This document shows positions 35,048 to 46,246 of a stretch of 64,000 nt of DNA, one piece after another. Position 1 is the first letter of the stretch; each line of letters begins with the position of its first letter. Under the pieces are notes generated by a model, which was not told the origin of the DNA, did no database searches, and was given only the letters and a program-made list of their open reading frames with translations. A program made the position numbers and the translations under genes. Origin of the DNA: Selaginella tamariscina (lineage: Eukaryota; Streptophyta; Lycopodiopsida; Selaginellales; Selaginellaceae); the NCBI GenBank assembly GCA_003024785.1, contig PUQB01000141.1, positions 76,976 through 140,975 of the forward strand. The letters run 5' to 3'.

Positions 35048-37322
35048 GGACGAGTTCCACGAGTCTTAGGACCTGGTTTAGCAGGATAATGCCGATGGAA
35101 GGCAGCAACTTTGGAAGAAGCATGGAGTAAGTTGGATGCAGGTTCCCAAGTGCGATCGGTAGGCAAATAACCTTTCCAATCCACCAAGTATTGAAGTTGG
35201 CGCGATGAAGACGAGAATCAAGGATGGCTGCAACTTCGTACTCAGGTTCACCAGCAATGACCACAGGAGGGGGAGGAGAAGAAGCACGACCAGGAAGAGA
35301 AGAAGGATGATACGGCTCCAACAAGGAGGTGTGAAACACAGGATGAAGTTTCACCGTAGATGGTAACTCGAGTCGGAAAGCTACAGGATTACCTCCGCCA
35401 CAATCCTGTAAGGGCCCAATCGTTGAAAATCCAACTTAGAAGAAGGCCTGTTGGTGCGAATGTGTCGACGAAGAAGCCACACGAGATCACCAATCTTGTA
35501 TGCAGGTGCCGGTGACGGTGAGCATCAGCATGATGCTTGTATCGTTCCTGTGCCTGCTGAAGATGAACCCGGAGATCATCCTGTACCTGACGAAGATGCT
35601 GGAGACGATCCTGTACTGCAGGAGCGGAAGAAGGAGAAGCAGGAGGAGCAAAGTCAAAACGTGGATGGTGGCCTGTAAGAGCAAAGAAAGGTGTCTGGCC
35701 TGTAGATGCGTGAATGGAGTTGTTGTAGGCAAACTCCGCCATAGGAAGAAGGTCCAACCAATTATCCTGTTGGTAACTGATGAAGCAGCGAAGATATTGC
35801 TCCAAGGTCTGAATTGTGCGTTCTGACTGCCCATCAGTTTGCGGGTGATATCCTGAAGAAAGATCCGCTTTAACCTGTAGACTCCGGAGAAGCTCTCGCC
35901 AAAACTTGGACATGAATTGTGGACCTCGATCGAAACAATGCTCTCAGGAAGACCATGGTGTCGGAACACTTTGCGGATCACCAACTCAGCAGTTGTCTTG
36001 TAGCCTGTAGGTAGCCTGTTGGTGAAACGGTCAACCACCACAAGAACTGCATCAAATCCGCGAGAAGGAGGAAGATCTGTGAGGAAATCCATAGAAATGG
36101 ATCTCCAAGGAGCAGAAGGAACAGGAAGAGGACGAAGAAGACCAGAGGGTGCATGACGAGGCATCTTCGACCTGTTGCAGGTGTCACAACTCCGTACAAA
36201 CCTTTCCACAAAACCTCGCAACCCAGGCCACCAATAGTTGCGAGTCACCAACTCAACTGTCTTGGCCACACCAAAATGTCCTGTAGCCGGGGTATCATGA
36301 CAATCCTGTACCACACGAGTCCTGCAAACACCAACAGGAACGTACAGGAGACCTTCCCGGTACAGGAGTCCGTCCTGTATGGCAACAGCGTTGTAGTCTG
36401 AACGGGAACTGGAGGAAGAGGAACTTGCAATGTCAGGATAATGTGTGAGAACACATTCTTGCCAAGTCGTCTGTAGCCAACTGCGAACGGATGTCCTGTA
36501 GAAGTGTTGAATCTGTTGGAGCCTGATGAACCTGTAGTGCCGCAAGCCGGAATCGATCAGGACCCAACAGCACTTGTCTTTGACAGTCATATGCAGGATC
36601 GCCTGGGACCGGTGCAAGGTAAGAGCGCCTAGACAATGCGTCCGCCTTGCCATTCCGAAAACCGGGCCTGTAGACAATGACGAAATCAAAACGTGATAGG
36701 AACTCCGCCCACCTAGCCTGTCGTGACTGAGAACTCGAGCCGTTTGAAAATACTCCAGGTTCTTGTGATCCGTAAGAACTTGTACAGGATGCGCAGCACC
36801 TTCCAGGAAATGCCGCCACTCCTCGAACGAATCCACAATGGCCTTGAGTTCCTTGTCATGAATCTCGTAATTGATCTCCGCCGAAAGGAACTTACGAGAG
36901 TGAAAAGCTACAGGATGAAGCAACTTGTCTTCTCCAACTTGTGATAGGACGGATCCTACTGCAAAATCCGAGGCATCTGCTTCAACGAAGAAAGGACGAG
37001 AAGGATCAGGATGTGCTAAAATCGGAGCTGTCGTGAAGGTGTCCTTGAGTGTTGTGAATGCATGTTCCGCCTTGTCGGACCAAGAGAAAACCTCTGTGCG
37101 CTTGGTGAGTTCCGTGAGTGGAAGTACACGCTTGGAGAAGTCCTGTATGAACCGCCTGTAGAAGTTTGCAAAGCCAAGGAAACATTGTACATCTCGTACA
37201 GACTTGGGCCTCTCCCACTCCACGATGGTCTTCACCTTGTGCATGTCCATGGAAACGCCAGCAGGAGAGACGATGTAGCCCAAGAACTCCACAGAATCCC
37301 TATCGAAAAAACACTTCTCCAA
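35048..37322 (-). pseudogene. Gypsy RNase H, integrase and chromodomain (frameshifted)
   Basis: The minus strand from 37322 gives the end of RT and RNase H (RPFFVEADASDFAVGSVLSQ). The integrase zinc finger follows (CHDTPATGHFG ... CDTCNRSK), then the catalytic core (MDFLTDLP; QTDGQSERTIQTLEQYLR near 35815-35850) and downstream HPVFHTSLLEPYHPS. The C-terminus at about 35044-35230 reads EYEVAAILDSRL, then in another frame QYLVDWKGYLP and TWEPASNLL: a chromodomain, which tethers integration to heterochromatin marks. At least four frame changes (near 35170, 35470, 35930 and 36690) break it, so the element cannot be autonomous as written. Confidence 0.88.
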
Positions 37323-38346
37323 CTTCGCATACAGCCATGCTCGCGAAGCCGCTGTAGAACCAATCGTACATGCTTGTCATGTGCCGCCTGGTCCTTGGAG
37401 AAAATCAAAATGTCGTCGAGGTAGATCACCACAAACTGGTCCAAGAAGTCACGAAAGATGTCGTTCACCATGTGTTGGAACACGGCTGGGGCATTGGTAA
37501 GGCCGAAAGGCATCACCGTGTACTCGAAGTGTCCATACCTTGTACGAAAGGCAGTCTTCCACTCATCGCCTGGACGAATCCGTACAAGGTTGTAGGCCCC
37601 TCGTAAGTCGATCTTCGTGAACACCTTTGCTCCTCGCAGCCGATCGAGAAGTTCCGGGATCAATGGCAACGGGTACCGATTCCGAATGGTACTTGATTCA
37701 AACCCCTGTAGTCCACAACCAAACGTAAGCTCCCATCCTTCTTCTTGACAAAGAAGATAGGCGCTCCTGCAGGGGACTTTGAGTGACGAATGAAGCCGGA
37801 TGCCAAGTTGTCCTCGATGTACTGGCGAAGAACCTCCAACTCTGTGGGTGACAATGCGTAAATCGGTCCGAACGGTGGAGTCTTTCCTTCTGCAAGATCA
37901 ATAGGACAGTCGTAGGACCTGTGAACAGGAAGAACTGTAGCCTTGTGCTTGTCAAAAACGTCCTTAAAGTCGTGGTACTTGGATGGTAGAGAAGAAGAAG
38001 GAGAAGGAGAAGGAGTAGGCGAAGGAGATTGAAAAACAGGAGAGTCAGACACAGGAAAGGTAGAAGAGGACGTAGGAGTTACTTGAAAGGCAAAAAGGTG
38101 GAAAGGAGCAGGATCAGTGGTAAGTTCATGCATGGTAGTGGTAAGAACTCGGAGAGGAGCAGGAGGGAGCTGTGACTGAAAAAGAGGAAGGATCTTGGGG
38201 GGTGGAACAGAGGCAAGTAACAAAAGGAGGCAGGATTGGAGAAACCTGTGTGGATGTTGACGAGTGTACAGGATTGGAAGAATCCTGTACAGAAGTCCGT
38301 GGTTGCACAGGAGTGAGGGAAGCCTGTGAGTGTGCTGACGAACCAA
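37232..38346 (-). pseudogene. Gypsy reverse transcriptase region (frameshifted)
   Basis: Minus strand: [20 protein letters not shown], then [20 protein letters not shown], then in a second frame [26 protein letters not shown] and [13 protein letters not shown]. These are the standard Ty3/gypsy RT motifs with YLDD intact. A frame change near 37670 separates the two halves and another near 37340 leads into the next block. Confidence 0.9.
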
Positions 38347-38523
38347 CAGGAGGTGGATCCTGTTGAGGAGGAACCTTCGACACTGATACAGGATTGGAAG
38401 AACCCTGTACAGGAATCCGCAAACTTACAGGAGTGGAGAGAACCTTGCGGATGTGCTGAGAACTGACATGAGGTGAATCCTGTCGAGGAAGAGTCTTCAA
38501 CACTGGTACAGGAACAGGCACGG

Positions 38524-39950
38524 TCAATCCTGTAGCTTGTACTGCCTCAGACACCAAGGATGTATCCTGCACGCAGGAAGGTACAGGATTGATCCTGGTT
38601 GCTGGAGAAAAAACGTGAGCGTCCTAGACCTCCAGTCGATCTGCGGATTTGCAACAACGAACCATGGCATGCCAAAAATGATGGGAGTCGACCGAGTCTT
38701 GATCAAGTTGAAGGAAATCGAACAGTTGAATGCACCATGACTGCAAGAGAGAGGTGTGGTAGCGTGGGTAACTGCGCCAGAAGCAATCAAACGACCATCG
38801 GCCACCTCTACAGGAACTGCACGCTTCAACTTCACCACCGGAATGCCATGCTGAGCTGCAAAAGTGTCATCCATGAAACATGCATTTGCACCAGTGTCTA
38901 ACAGGGCAAACTCCTTGAGCTCTCGGTTATTGAGGCGAATGTGTACAGGAAACTTGAGTGATGGAATGGTATGAGCAGCACCAATGGAGCCTGCACCTAC
39001 GTCCAACTTCGCGGCTCCTAGACGAAGTGGACATTGAAGTTTTCCGACTGAACTTCAGCTTCGGCTTCACGCGTCTTGAACTTTCTGGCTTTATTAGGAC
39101 ATTCCGCCACCTTGTGTCCTGCTGCACCACAATACAAGCATAGGTTCTCACCCGACGACGTTGCTTCTCAGCAGTTGAAAGTGGGCCACGCTTGGATTTG
39201 TTAACCTCCATAGGAACTGCTCCAGAAGGTGTCGTAGGAACATGTGCTACGGCTACAGGATTGGTTGGCAGGAACTGCTGACGGAATTTTTCCTGACGGC
39301 GCTCGAACAAACGGTTGTCGCAGCGAACGGCCTGTTGCATGATCTCCGCTAACGTTTGAGCATCCGGTAATGTAAGGAGAAGGTCCTTCACATCATCCCT
39401 CAGCCCAAAACGGAAGTGTTCGATCAATGCAGTCTCGTCCCATGGAATGTTCGTGCACAATTGCTGAAATTCGGATGCATAAACGGAAGCTGGTCTGGAT
39501 CCTTGTGTGAGCTTCCGTAACTTCGTGCATGCAGAACGGTACTTATCAGGATCTCCAAAACAGGCTTCAAAGGCAGCCACGAAACCTTCAAAGTCTTCCA
39601 TCAATGGGTCGTCACGCTCCAGCAAGGGAGCAACCCAAGCTCGTGGAGATCCACTTAAAGGATGCCAAAAGGCCAACCTTTTGTGCATCTCGAGTAGCGG
39701 CGTGGTTGCATGCGGATCAAGAGTCGGATTGATTCAGGAAACCTTGGAAATCGGTGCGATTGCCACTGAACTTTTCTGGCATGCTGATCTTCGGCTCCGA
39801 AGAAAAGTTCGATGAGAGGAACCACCGATGCCTGAGAGAGAGCCTGCGTAGCAGCCTTGGAGGATGCATCAGCAGCTGCATGCGCCGCATGGTGGAACCT
39901 TGCAGATCCGTGACCACTTGGCGCAAAGTGGCCAGCTCGTGAAGCAACAT
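38524..39950 (-). pseudogene. Gypsy gag and protease region (frameshifted)
   Basis: The gag part (about 39010-39950) contains PEKFSGNRTDFQGFLNQ, then in another frame the retrotransposon gag core (VYASEFQQLCTNIPWDETAL, EHFRFGLRDDVKDLLL). The zinc knuckle CLYCGAAGHKVAEC is recoverable in a shifted frame near 39090-39140. The aspartic protease has FALLDTGANACFMDD near 38900. At least three frame changes (about 39150, 39010 and 39700) break the region. Past the protease the frame runs through low-complexity Pro/Ser/Gln sequence full of CCTGTA/TACAGG motifs. Confidence 0.87.
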
Positions 39951-40079
39951 TTGGTGCTCACGTTGAAAGTGCTCAAAATCGCCATGATCTATGAAAAAAA
40001 AAAAAAGGAAAAAACGAAGAAAACCAAGGAAAAAAAAGGTAATAGGAATCGGAGAGCTATGAAGCAGTTACTATCAAAC

Positions 40080-40628
40080 TGTCAAGCCACGATCCAGGAA
40101 CAGGAAGTGAGCAGGATTCCAAGAGAGGAAGGCTTGACTCAGGAGCAGGATAGAAACAAGACAGGAACTAGGAACCAGGAGCAAGACAAGACGCAGGACA
40201 GGATCCAGGAGTAGGACAGGAAAGGACTGGATCTAGGAGCGAGATAGGAACAGGACAGGATCTAGGAGCGAGACAAAGCAGGAGGCAAATAACAAACAAG
40301 ACAAGAACAAGACAAGAACAAGAATGATCGTAGAAAGACTGGTGTTGATAGTAACTGATTGTACAACAATTAGGTCGGAGCTTTTATGCTCACAACTCCA
40401 AGCTAATCTGGTCATGAGTCTAATCTAGTCATGAGTTAAGAATAGTGTCCCTTATCCTCTAGGCATATCCTGTAGCATATCCTATATGGCATATCCTATA
40501 GGAATATCCTATAGGTATATCCTGTAGGAATATCCTGCAAGCATATCCTGTAACCCATATCCTGTATCCTGCATCCTGCATCCTGTATCCTGTATCCGGA
40601 ATCATGTATCCTATATCGGATTGTGACA
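40080..40628 (-). repeat. 5' LTR of the gypsy element (549 bp)
   Basis: Matches 34501-35032. The same internal arrays of CAGGA-rich and TATCCTRTAGG units are present, with slightly different copy numbers. Confidence 0.9.
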
Positions 40629-40631
40629 CCT

Positions 40632-43600
40632 CTGTAGAAGAGAGAGCAACGTGAACTTGCTTCTTGCTGCTCCATAGAACCAGACTGCTTCCAAGTTGGA
40701 AACAAAAACCTGTAGTGGACTTGTAACTGTCACGGTCATCTGCCAAGCTGCTGTCACTGTAGGCAGTTAACGTGAACATCTCGCTAGGTTGGTATAACAC
40801 CCATAACCAAGCGTCTGCTTTACATAACGCATCACCGATTTAGCCATGTCCCAATGCTTTCTACCTTTTGCATGGCATGTTGCTCCTCCTTGCTAGAAGG
40901 ACATTCAGCCTTGGTTAAGTACTTGATGTTACCAGGTTCCATAAGTACAAGAGATGGATTGCAATCAGCATAGCCATACGTCTCAAGTACTTTGGTCAAG
41001 TACTGTTGTTGAGATACATGAAGTAGACGTCGTTTCCTATCATGGTAAATCTCCAGTCCTAGAAATACCGTGCTTCCCAAGATCCTCCATAGCAAAAACC
41101 TTTCCAAGTTTTGCCTTAAAACACTTCAAATAATCAATGCTATTGCAAATCAAAAGTGAATCATCTACGTAAAGAGCAACTATAAGTAAAAACTTTCCTT
41201 CCCTTTTAATGTAGACGTTGGATTTTGGAGAAATGGGTGTGAAACCGTCCACTTTGAAAAATGCATCACTTTTCTGCCACCAAGCTCGCGATGCTTGCTT
41301 AAGCCCATAAAGAGCTTTCTTGAGTTTCCATACAAGGTGCTCCTTTCCAGGAACAACATAACCTTCGGGCTGTTGGAGATAAACTTCTTCCAGTAAATCT
41401 TCATTTAAAAATGTTTTAATGTCAGTATGATGAATCTCAAGATCAAAATGAGCAGTAAAAGAAAGTTAAATTCGAATGCTTATCATTTTTACCACCGGAG
41501 AGTAAGTCTCGAGATAGTCAACGCCATACTGTTGTTTGAAACCCTGTGCCACAAGCCGTGCTTTGTGACAATTGATGGAGCCATCTGCATTCAACTTAGT
41601 CTTATAGACCCAGCGGCAGCCAAGAGCTGAAGCTCCCTTTGGTAAAACTGTGACCTCAAAGGTTCCCATGCGAGTGATAGAGTCAATCTCCTATCCATCG
41701 CTTCCTTCCAGTGAACATTATCCGAGCTAGCCATAGCCTCTTTAAAAGAGATTGGCTCTAGCACACAAGCAGCTGCACAAAATTCCAAGAGATTAGAGGT
41801 AAAAGCATACGAGCACTCTGCATTTTCAATGGCTTTCTTGTTTGGAATTTTCATCCGCTTTCCTCTTCCTAGCTCCTCAATTGCTGGTGTAGGATCAACT
41901 ATCACTGGAGATGGAGACGTGGATTCAACTGGTTCATTATTAGCTTGGATCACTGAGTCAGCTCCTCCTTGATCAAGAGACTCTACAGCAGGTAATCATT
42001 CCAAACATCTGCATCAAGAATGTTGTCGTCCCAGAGCCACTCACGTGGAAACGTCACAAAATCAAGGTCAGGAATAGAAGCTGTCTCAAAATAAGAAGTT
42101 TCCTCAAAAAATTGTACCTCTTCCTGCCTACAGACGTGAACAGTGCTAGTCGATGGATTCATCAAACGGTAAGCATGAGGACTTGTCTCTGACATGCCTA
42201 CAAACATTAGTCGTTGTCCAAAAGGTTCAAATTTTGAACGTAGATCTGAGGGAATATGTCGATAAGCAGTACACCCAAAAATACGTAAATTAGCCACATC
42301 AGGCTTAATTCCCGTAAACCGTTCTTCAGGAGTTTTCCCTCTAACTGCGACAGTGGGACGATGGTTAAGAAGAAAAAACTGCATACCTTACGGCTTCTGC
42401 CCAAAATTTCTCAGCAGCATTTGCATGTGCAAGAAGACATCTTGCTATATCCACAATAGAACGATTCTTTCTTTCTGCGACCCCATTATGTTGAGGTGTA
42501 TATGGTTTAGTGAGTTGGCGTTGAATCCCAGAAGTGGAACATAGCTGATTGAAACTGCGATTCACAAATTCACCACCATTATCAGTCCTCAACTTTTTGA
42601 TCCGGCAACCAGTTTGGTTCTCCACCAATGCTTTCCATTCTATAAAGCAATCCAAAACTTCAGATTTAGTTTTTAAGAAATAAACCCAAGTTTTTTGACT
42701 AAGATCATCCGTAAAGGTTAGGAAATACTTAGCCTTGCTAAAAGATGGAATACGGATTGGGCCGCAAACGTCACTATGGACAAGCTCCAACAGTTCATGT
42801 GCCCTACTCCCGATTGTTTTGAATGGTTGGCGATGATGCTTGCCAAGAGCACATGCCTCGCATGGAGAAAGAGTCAAATCGTTAGATACATTCAAATCAT
42901 TTACCATTGGTTCAAACTTTCAATCTCGGAAATTGAGCAATGACCTAGTCGCTTGTGCAAAGGTCACAACTACCTTTGCCAACTGAGGCAAGAATTAAGG
43001 AATTGGTTGACACCTTATCCATAAGATGGTACAAATTTCTTTCCTGAGTGTTACGGCAACCACGTTGTTAGAATACTTTCTTTGGATAATACAAGTCGTA
43101 TCGTTAAAAATGACCATATTACCCATATCAGTTATTTTAGCAACAGAAAGTAAATCTTTGCGTAAGGAAGGAGCAAACATTACCCCAGCGAGTGTGAGAT
43201 CCCCTTCAGATGTGTGAATGCTGATATCACCGATTCCATGCACGTGATGCTCACTATTGTCTCCCAGTTGAACTGCATGTTGGCCAAGACAGTCACGATA
43301 CTTAACATAATGTCCTTATGCCAAGTTAGGTGAGTAGTAGCACCAGAATCTATCACAAAAGAACCTTTTACCGTTGTGTTGTTGCAAGCTTCAGTTTTGA
43401 TCTCAGCAACACAAGCCTCCTCAAAGTAGGCGTCCATAGTTAGCTAATGTCTTCCTAGACTTGATCTCCTCCAATTGCTTTTGAAGATGTTTCATCTTCA
43501 ATCTGCATTCACTCTCATCATGTTAGCTTTGTTACAGTAACCACAATTTTCTTTTTCTTATCCTTCCCATTCTCCTTCAGCTTGGACGTGTTTCAACTCC

Positions 43601-44308
43601 CCTTCTGATTTTCCCTTGTTCTTTTTCTTCCTTGCAATTTGCTTAGAAGTTCCTACAAACAGCTTGATCAGAATTTGAGCTGCCAATTCCCACATCCTTC
43701 CGCATGATTATCTCCTCCTTAACGGCAAGTATTGCACGGCTAAGTTAAAGCTTCTCAACCTGCATCAAATTGCTTCGAAGGGAGTGAAAAGAGTTGGGTA
43801 AAGAACGAAGAAAGAATTAATTTTGGAGGGAAGGAGGAAGCTTGTTGTCTTTGTCGGACTCCTCAATTTGCCTGTACGTGTTCTTCATGTTGTCCACGAA
43901 CTGGTCAAAGTTCTCGGATTCGGACCACCGCATATTGACCATCTCTATGTAGAGGTGTCCAATCTACACATGAGTCTGCAACTTGTGCTTGTCGCAGAGC
44001 TCTTCCACAGATCTTTGCTGGTTTATTCTCCTCGAGATTGAGTATCATCTAACACACTCTCCGTCACAGCTAATCCAATCGTTGCTGTGCCTTTATCCCT
44101 CGCCGGCTCCAGGTGTCCAGCTTTTGGTATCCAGCATCGGCTCCTGGTTTGAGCTCGTCTCCATTGACCATGCCCCAAACTCCCTCGCCTTTGAGGATGA
44201 GTTCCATTCGGTGTCTCCAGCTTGAGAAATTCCAGAACCATCAAAAATGGTAATGGAACGGCCGTTGGAGAATGTGACGGTAGCAGCATCTCCATCTTTC
44301 TAACCCTG
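40632..44308 (-). pseudogene. Copia gag-pol, degenerate and truncated
   Basis: Gag start near 44290 reads MEDAATVTFSNG-like and ILKGEGVWGMVNGDELKPG in broken frames. Protease: FVIDSGATTHLT near 43345. Integrase: SPCEACALGKHHRQPF, LLELVHSDVCGPI, LRTDNGGEF and NGVAERKNRSI (42365-42907). RT: WVYKTKLNADGSI, GVDYLETYSPVVKM and ALYVDDSLLI (41040-41670). RNase H: AYSDSSLADDRDSYKSTTGF then SSKKQVHVALSSTE at 40632, where it ends abruptly. Frames change at least six times. It is a different lineage from the element at 17330 (175-bp LTR, canonical primer site). Confidence 0.9.
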
Positions 44309-44320
44309 CTCTGATACCAT
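44305..44320 (-). other. Primer binding site of the second copia element
   Basis: Minus strand TGGTATCAGAGCAGGG lies directly beside the LTR end TTTTGTCA. It is the canonical tRNA-iMet complement, unlike the G variant of the other two elements. Confidence 0.88.
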
Positions 44321-44495
44321 GACAAAATGAAGATCTTTTAATCAGAAAAGAAAAGAAACAACTGTAATGCTTATTAGTTCACGCATAGCATATATACAAC
44401 TCTACGTTAAAAATATCTTGGCGACTGTTAAGCCTTGAAAGCGGCCGAAGAAGCTGCAGAATTGAGGCTGTCATCTCCTTGATTTCAGCTCAACA
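44321..44495 (-). repeat. 5' LTR of the second copia element (175 bp)
   Basis: Minus strand TGTTGAGCTG...CATTTTGTCA. The outer end was fixed by comparison with the uninterrupted sister copy at 46690-46720. Confidence 0.75.
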
Positions 44496-44915
44496 AAGCC
44501 TATGATGGAGGTGATTGTTCAGAGCGGGGGTAAAATATTAAATGGATACTGTACACCGGGATATTCATTGACAGGAATAAGACCGACCCAACTGGCACCA
44601 CTAGTGAAGGCAAGCGACGGTGACTGGTGGCGAGCTATCCTCGTTCAGGAAGAGAAGAAAGGAGGCGATTTGAAAGTTCCGACAATGGAGTTGTTTGAGA
44701 AGCTTAGCTCGCTGAGTCCGATGTATGGCAAGCAACATGCGGATGTTTATACTTGGGGTTTGCCACTTCCAAGAACACTGTGGCATATTATGCACTGGAT
44801 CACGAGCGTCGCAGTTACTAGTTTTAATATTTGGACCGGCACCGTGCGGGCACCAGAAGCAGCAGAAAGTTGGCTCCAGGGTTTGGTATTGGGGCTGAGA
44901 AATGAAGCTAGGCAT
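44496..44915 (+). pseudogene. Unidentified gene, copy 1, middle fragment
   Basis: Aligns with 46695-47100. The plus-strand translation contains MMEVIVQSGG, DGDWWRAILVQEEK, PTMELFEKLSSLSP and YGKQHADVYTWG, matched by copy 2. I do not recognise the family. The 5' end is cut by the copia insertion, and the TRIM element follows at 44916. Extra bases relative to copy 2 (near 44535-44610) and frame changes suggest decay. Confidence 0.6.
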
Positions 44916-45635
44916 TGTTAATAATAGAGGAATTAAGGGCACACTATATTGGAAGCCTTCTTAGAGAGCAGCGTGTGGAGACTAAAGACAGCTCGGGGAG
45001 GTCGGGTGGTTTTGTGAGGGTCTCTAATTTTACGTAGTGGTGCCTAACAATTATTGTTACGACCCATATTAACGAATCAAAAATATTCCCCAGAAAGGTA
45101 TAAGCTAGAAATATCCTAAAGAACTATACCTAGATTTAAGAGAAATTAAGGGCACACTAAGATTGGAAGTCTTTTTGGAGAGCAGCGCTGAAGACTAAGA
45201 CAGCTCGGGGAGGTCGGGTGGTTTTGTGAGGGTCCTAATTTTGTACGTAGTGGTGCCTAACAATTGGTATCAGCAGCACGTGTTTCATGTTAGCCATTAA
45301 AGAGAGTACTCACAAGGAACGAGTCCCGGATAGATTCTTTGTGGATGTACAAGTTAATGATACAGGACCAGTTGAATAAGTTATATTGCCCTTGAGGACA
45401 AGGACTTGCTAATGGGGGAGGATTGTTATGACCATAAACGAATCAAAGAATATTCCCCAAAAAGGTATAAGCTAGAATATTCCTAAGGAGCTATACCTAA
45501 ATCTAATAGAGAATTAAGGACACACTATTATTGGAAGCCTTTCTTAGAGAGCAGCATGTTGGAGACTAGAGACAGCTCGGGGAGGTCGGGTTGGTTTTGT
45601 GAGGGTCTCTAGTTTGTACGTAGTGGTGCCTAACA
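44916..45635 (+). mobile_element. TRIM retrotransposon with three LTRs
   Basis: LTR1 44916-45049 (internally deleted), LTR2 45055-45262, interior 45263-45423, LTR3 45424-45635. LTR2 and LTR3 begin TGTTACGACC/TGTTATGACC and all three end GTGCCTAACA. The 161-bp interior has only a primer site (TTGGTATCAGCAGC at 45264-45277) and a purine tract (AATGGGGGAGGAT). GGCAT is duplicated at 44911-44915 and 45636-45640, so all three LTRs arrived or recombined within one insertion. It is non-coding. Confidence 0.88.
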
Positions 45636-46139
45636 GGCATGGCAACATCTTCCGGGTAATCAAGTTCCATCCGGCATATGTGATGAAGAGGATCACTCCT
45701 TTCAGCGCTCATGAAGCATGCGGTTTGACTCTGCTAGACTATGTCAAGATGGCATATGCAGAGTGCAAAGATTGGGAAGAGCATGGTCCAGAAAGCCTCC
45801 AGTGTGTAACAGGAGAAATACATACAAGGTAGAGGTTGTTCCAGTCGGCAGAGTCAAGCATCCTCAGAACGAACATGAGCTTAAGCTTGCAATCAGAAGC
45901 GTCTTGGGTGGTTGCAAGAGCCGCATGGCATGGGACTGGTGCACAGGGACATCAGGTGGGCAAACGTTTTGTACTGTGAAGTGGGATGGTTTCTCATGGA
46001 TTTGAAACGGTGTGGCTAATGAATGAGATACCGCAGTGCGTTCCTCTTGCCGGATGGGGTCCTGGGATGCCAATGCGTGATGGTCGCTACACTCAGGAAT
46101 GCGACATATGGCGCTCTTATCGCATTTAGGGTTCATGGT
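45636..46139 (+). pseudogene. Unidentified gene, copy 1, 3' part
   Basis: Continues copy 1 after the TRIM. Translation in shifting frames gives RVIKFHPAYVMKRITPF, HEACGLTLLDYVKMAYAECK, YKVEVVPVGRVKHPQNEHEL and AIRSVLGGCKSRMAWDWCTG; a last block, GMPMRDGRYTQECDIWRSYR, ends at a stop near 46139. The composition is that of an ordinary soluble protein. Frame changes near 45830 and 46010 break it. I cannot assign a function. Confidence 0.55.
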
Positions 46140-46246
46140 TTAGGGCGGAGAGAAGAAGAAAGAGCCGGTAAGTTGGTGCGGCGTCTGCGTTTGCGTTTTC
46201 GTTTCAAGCAAGCGATTTTCCTGGAGCACTGTTGCTCGATTTGAGC

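Larger units (their letters stand above)
34501..40628 (-). mobile_element. Ty3/gypsy chromovirus, full length but frameshifted
   Basis: Two LTRs (34501-35032 and 40080-40628) flank gag, protease, RT, RNase H, integrase and a chromodomain, all on the minus strand. A polypurine tract (minus TTAGGGAGGAGGTGC) abuts the 3' LTR at 35033-35047. No convincing primer site and no matching 5-bp target duplication were found (left flank GTGGT, right CCTCT). The right side abuts a broken copia RNase H. Either terminal rearrangement followed insertion or the LTR ends are slightly misplaced. Confidence 0.93.
40629..44495 (-). mobile_element. Second Ty1/copia element, 3' end missing
   Basis: A 5' LTR (44321-44495), adjacent primer site and degenerate gag-pol run leftward. 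The coding region stops in RNase H at about 40632, where the gypsy LTR begins, and no 3' LTR is found. The 5' LTR abuts AAGCC (44496-44500), a plausible 5-bp target in the unidentified gene: the sister copy at 46695 reads the same sequence without an insertion. Confidence 0.85.

Noticed and set aside
34501-40628. Endogenous pararetrovirus
   Set aside because: Domain order protease-RT-RNase H-integrase-chromodomain with LTRs is a Ty3/gypsy chromovirus; no movement or coat protein is seen.
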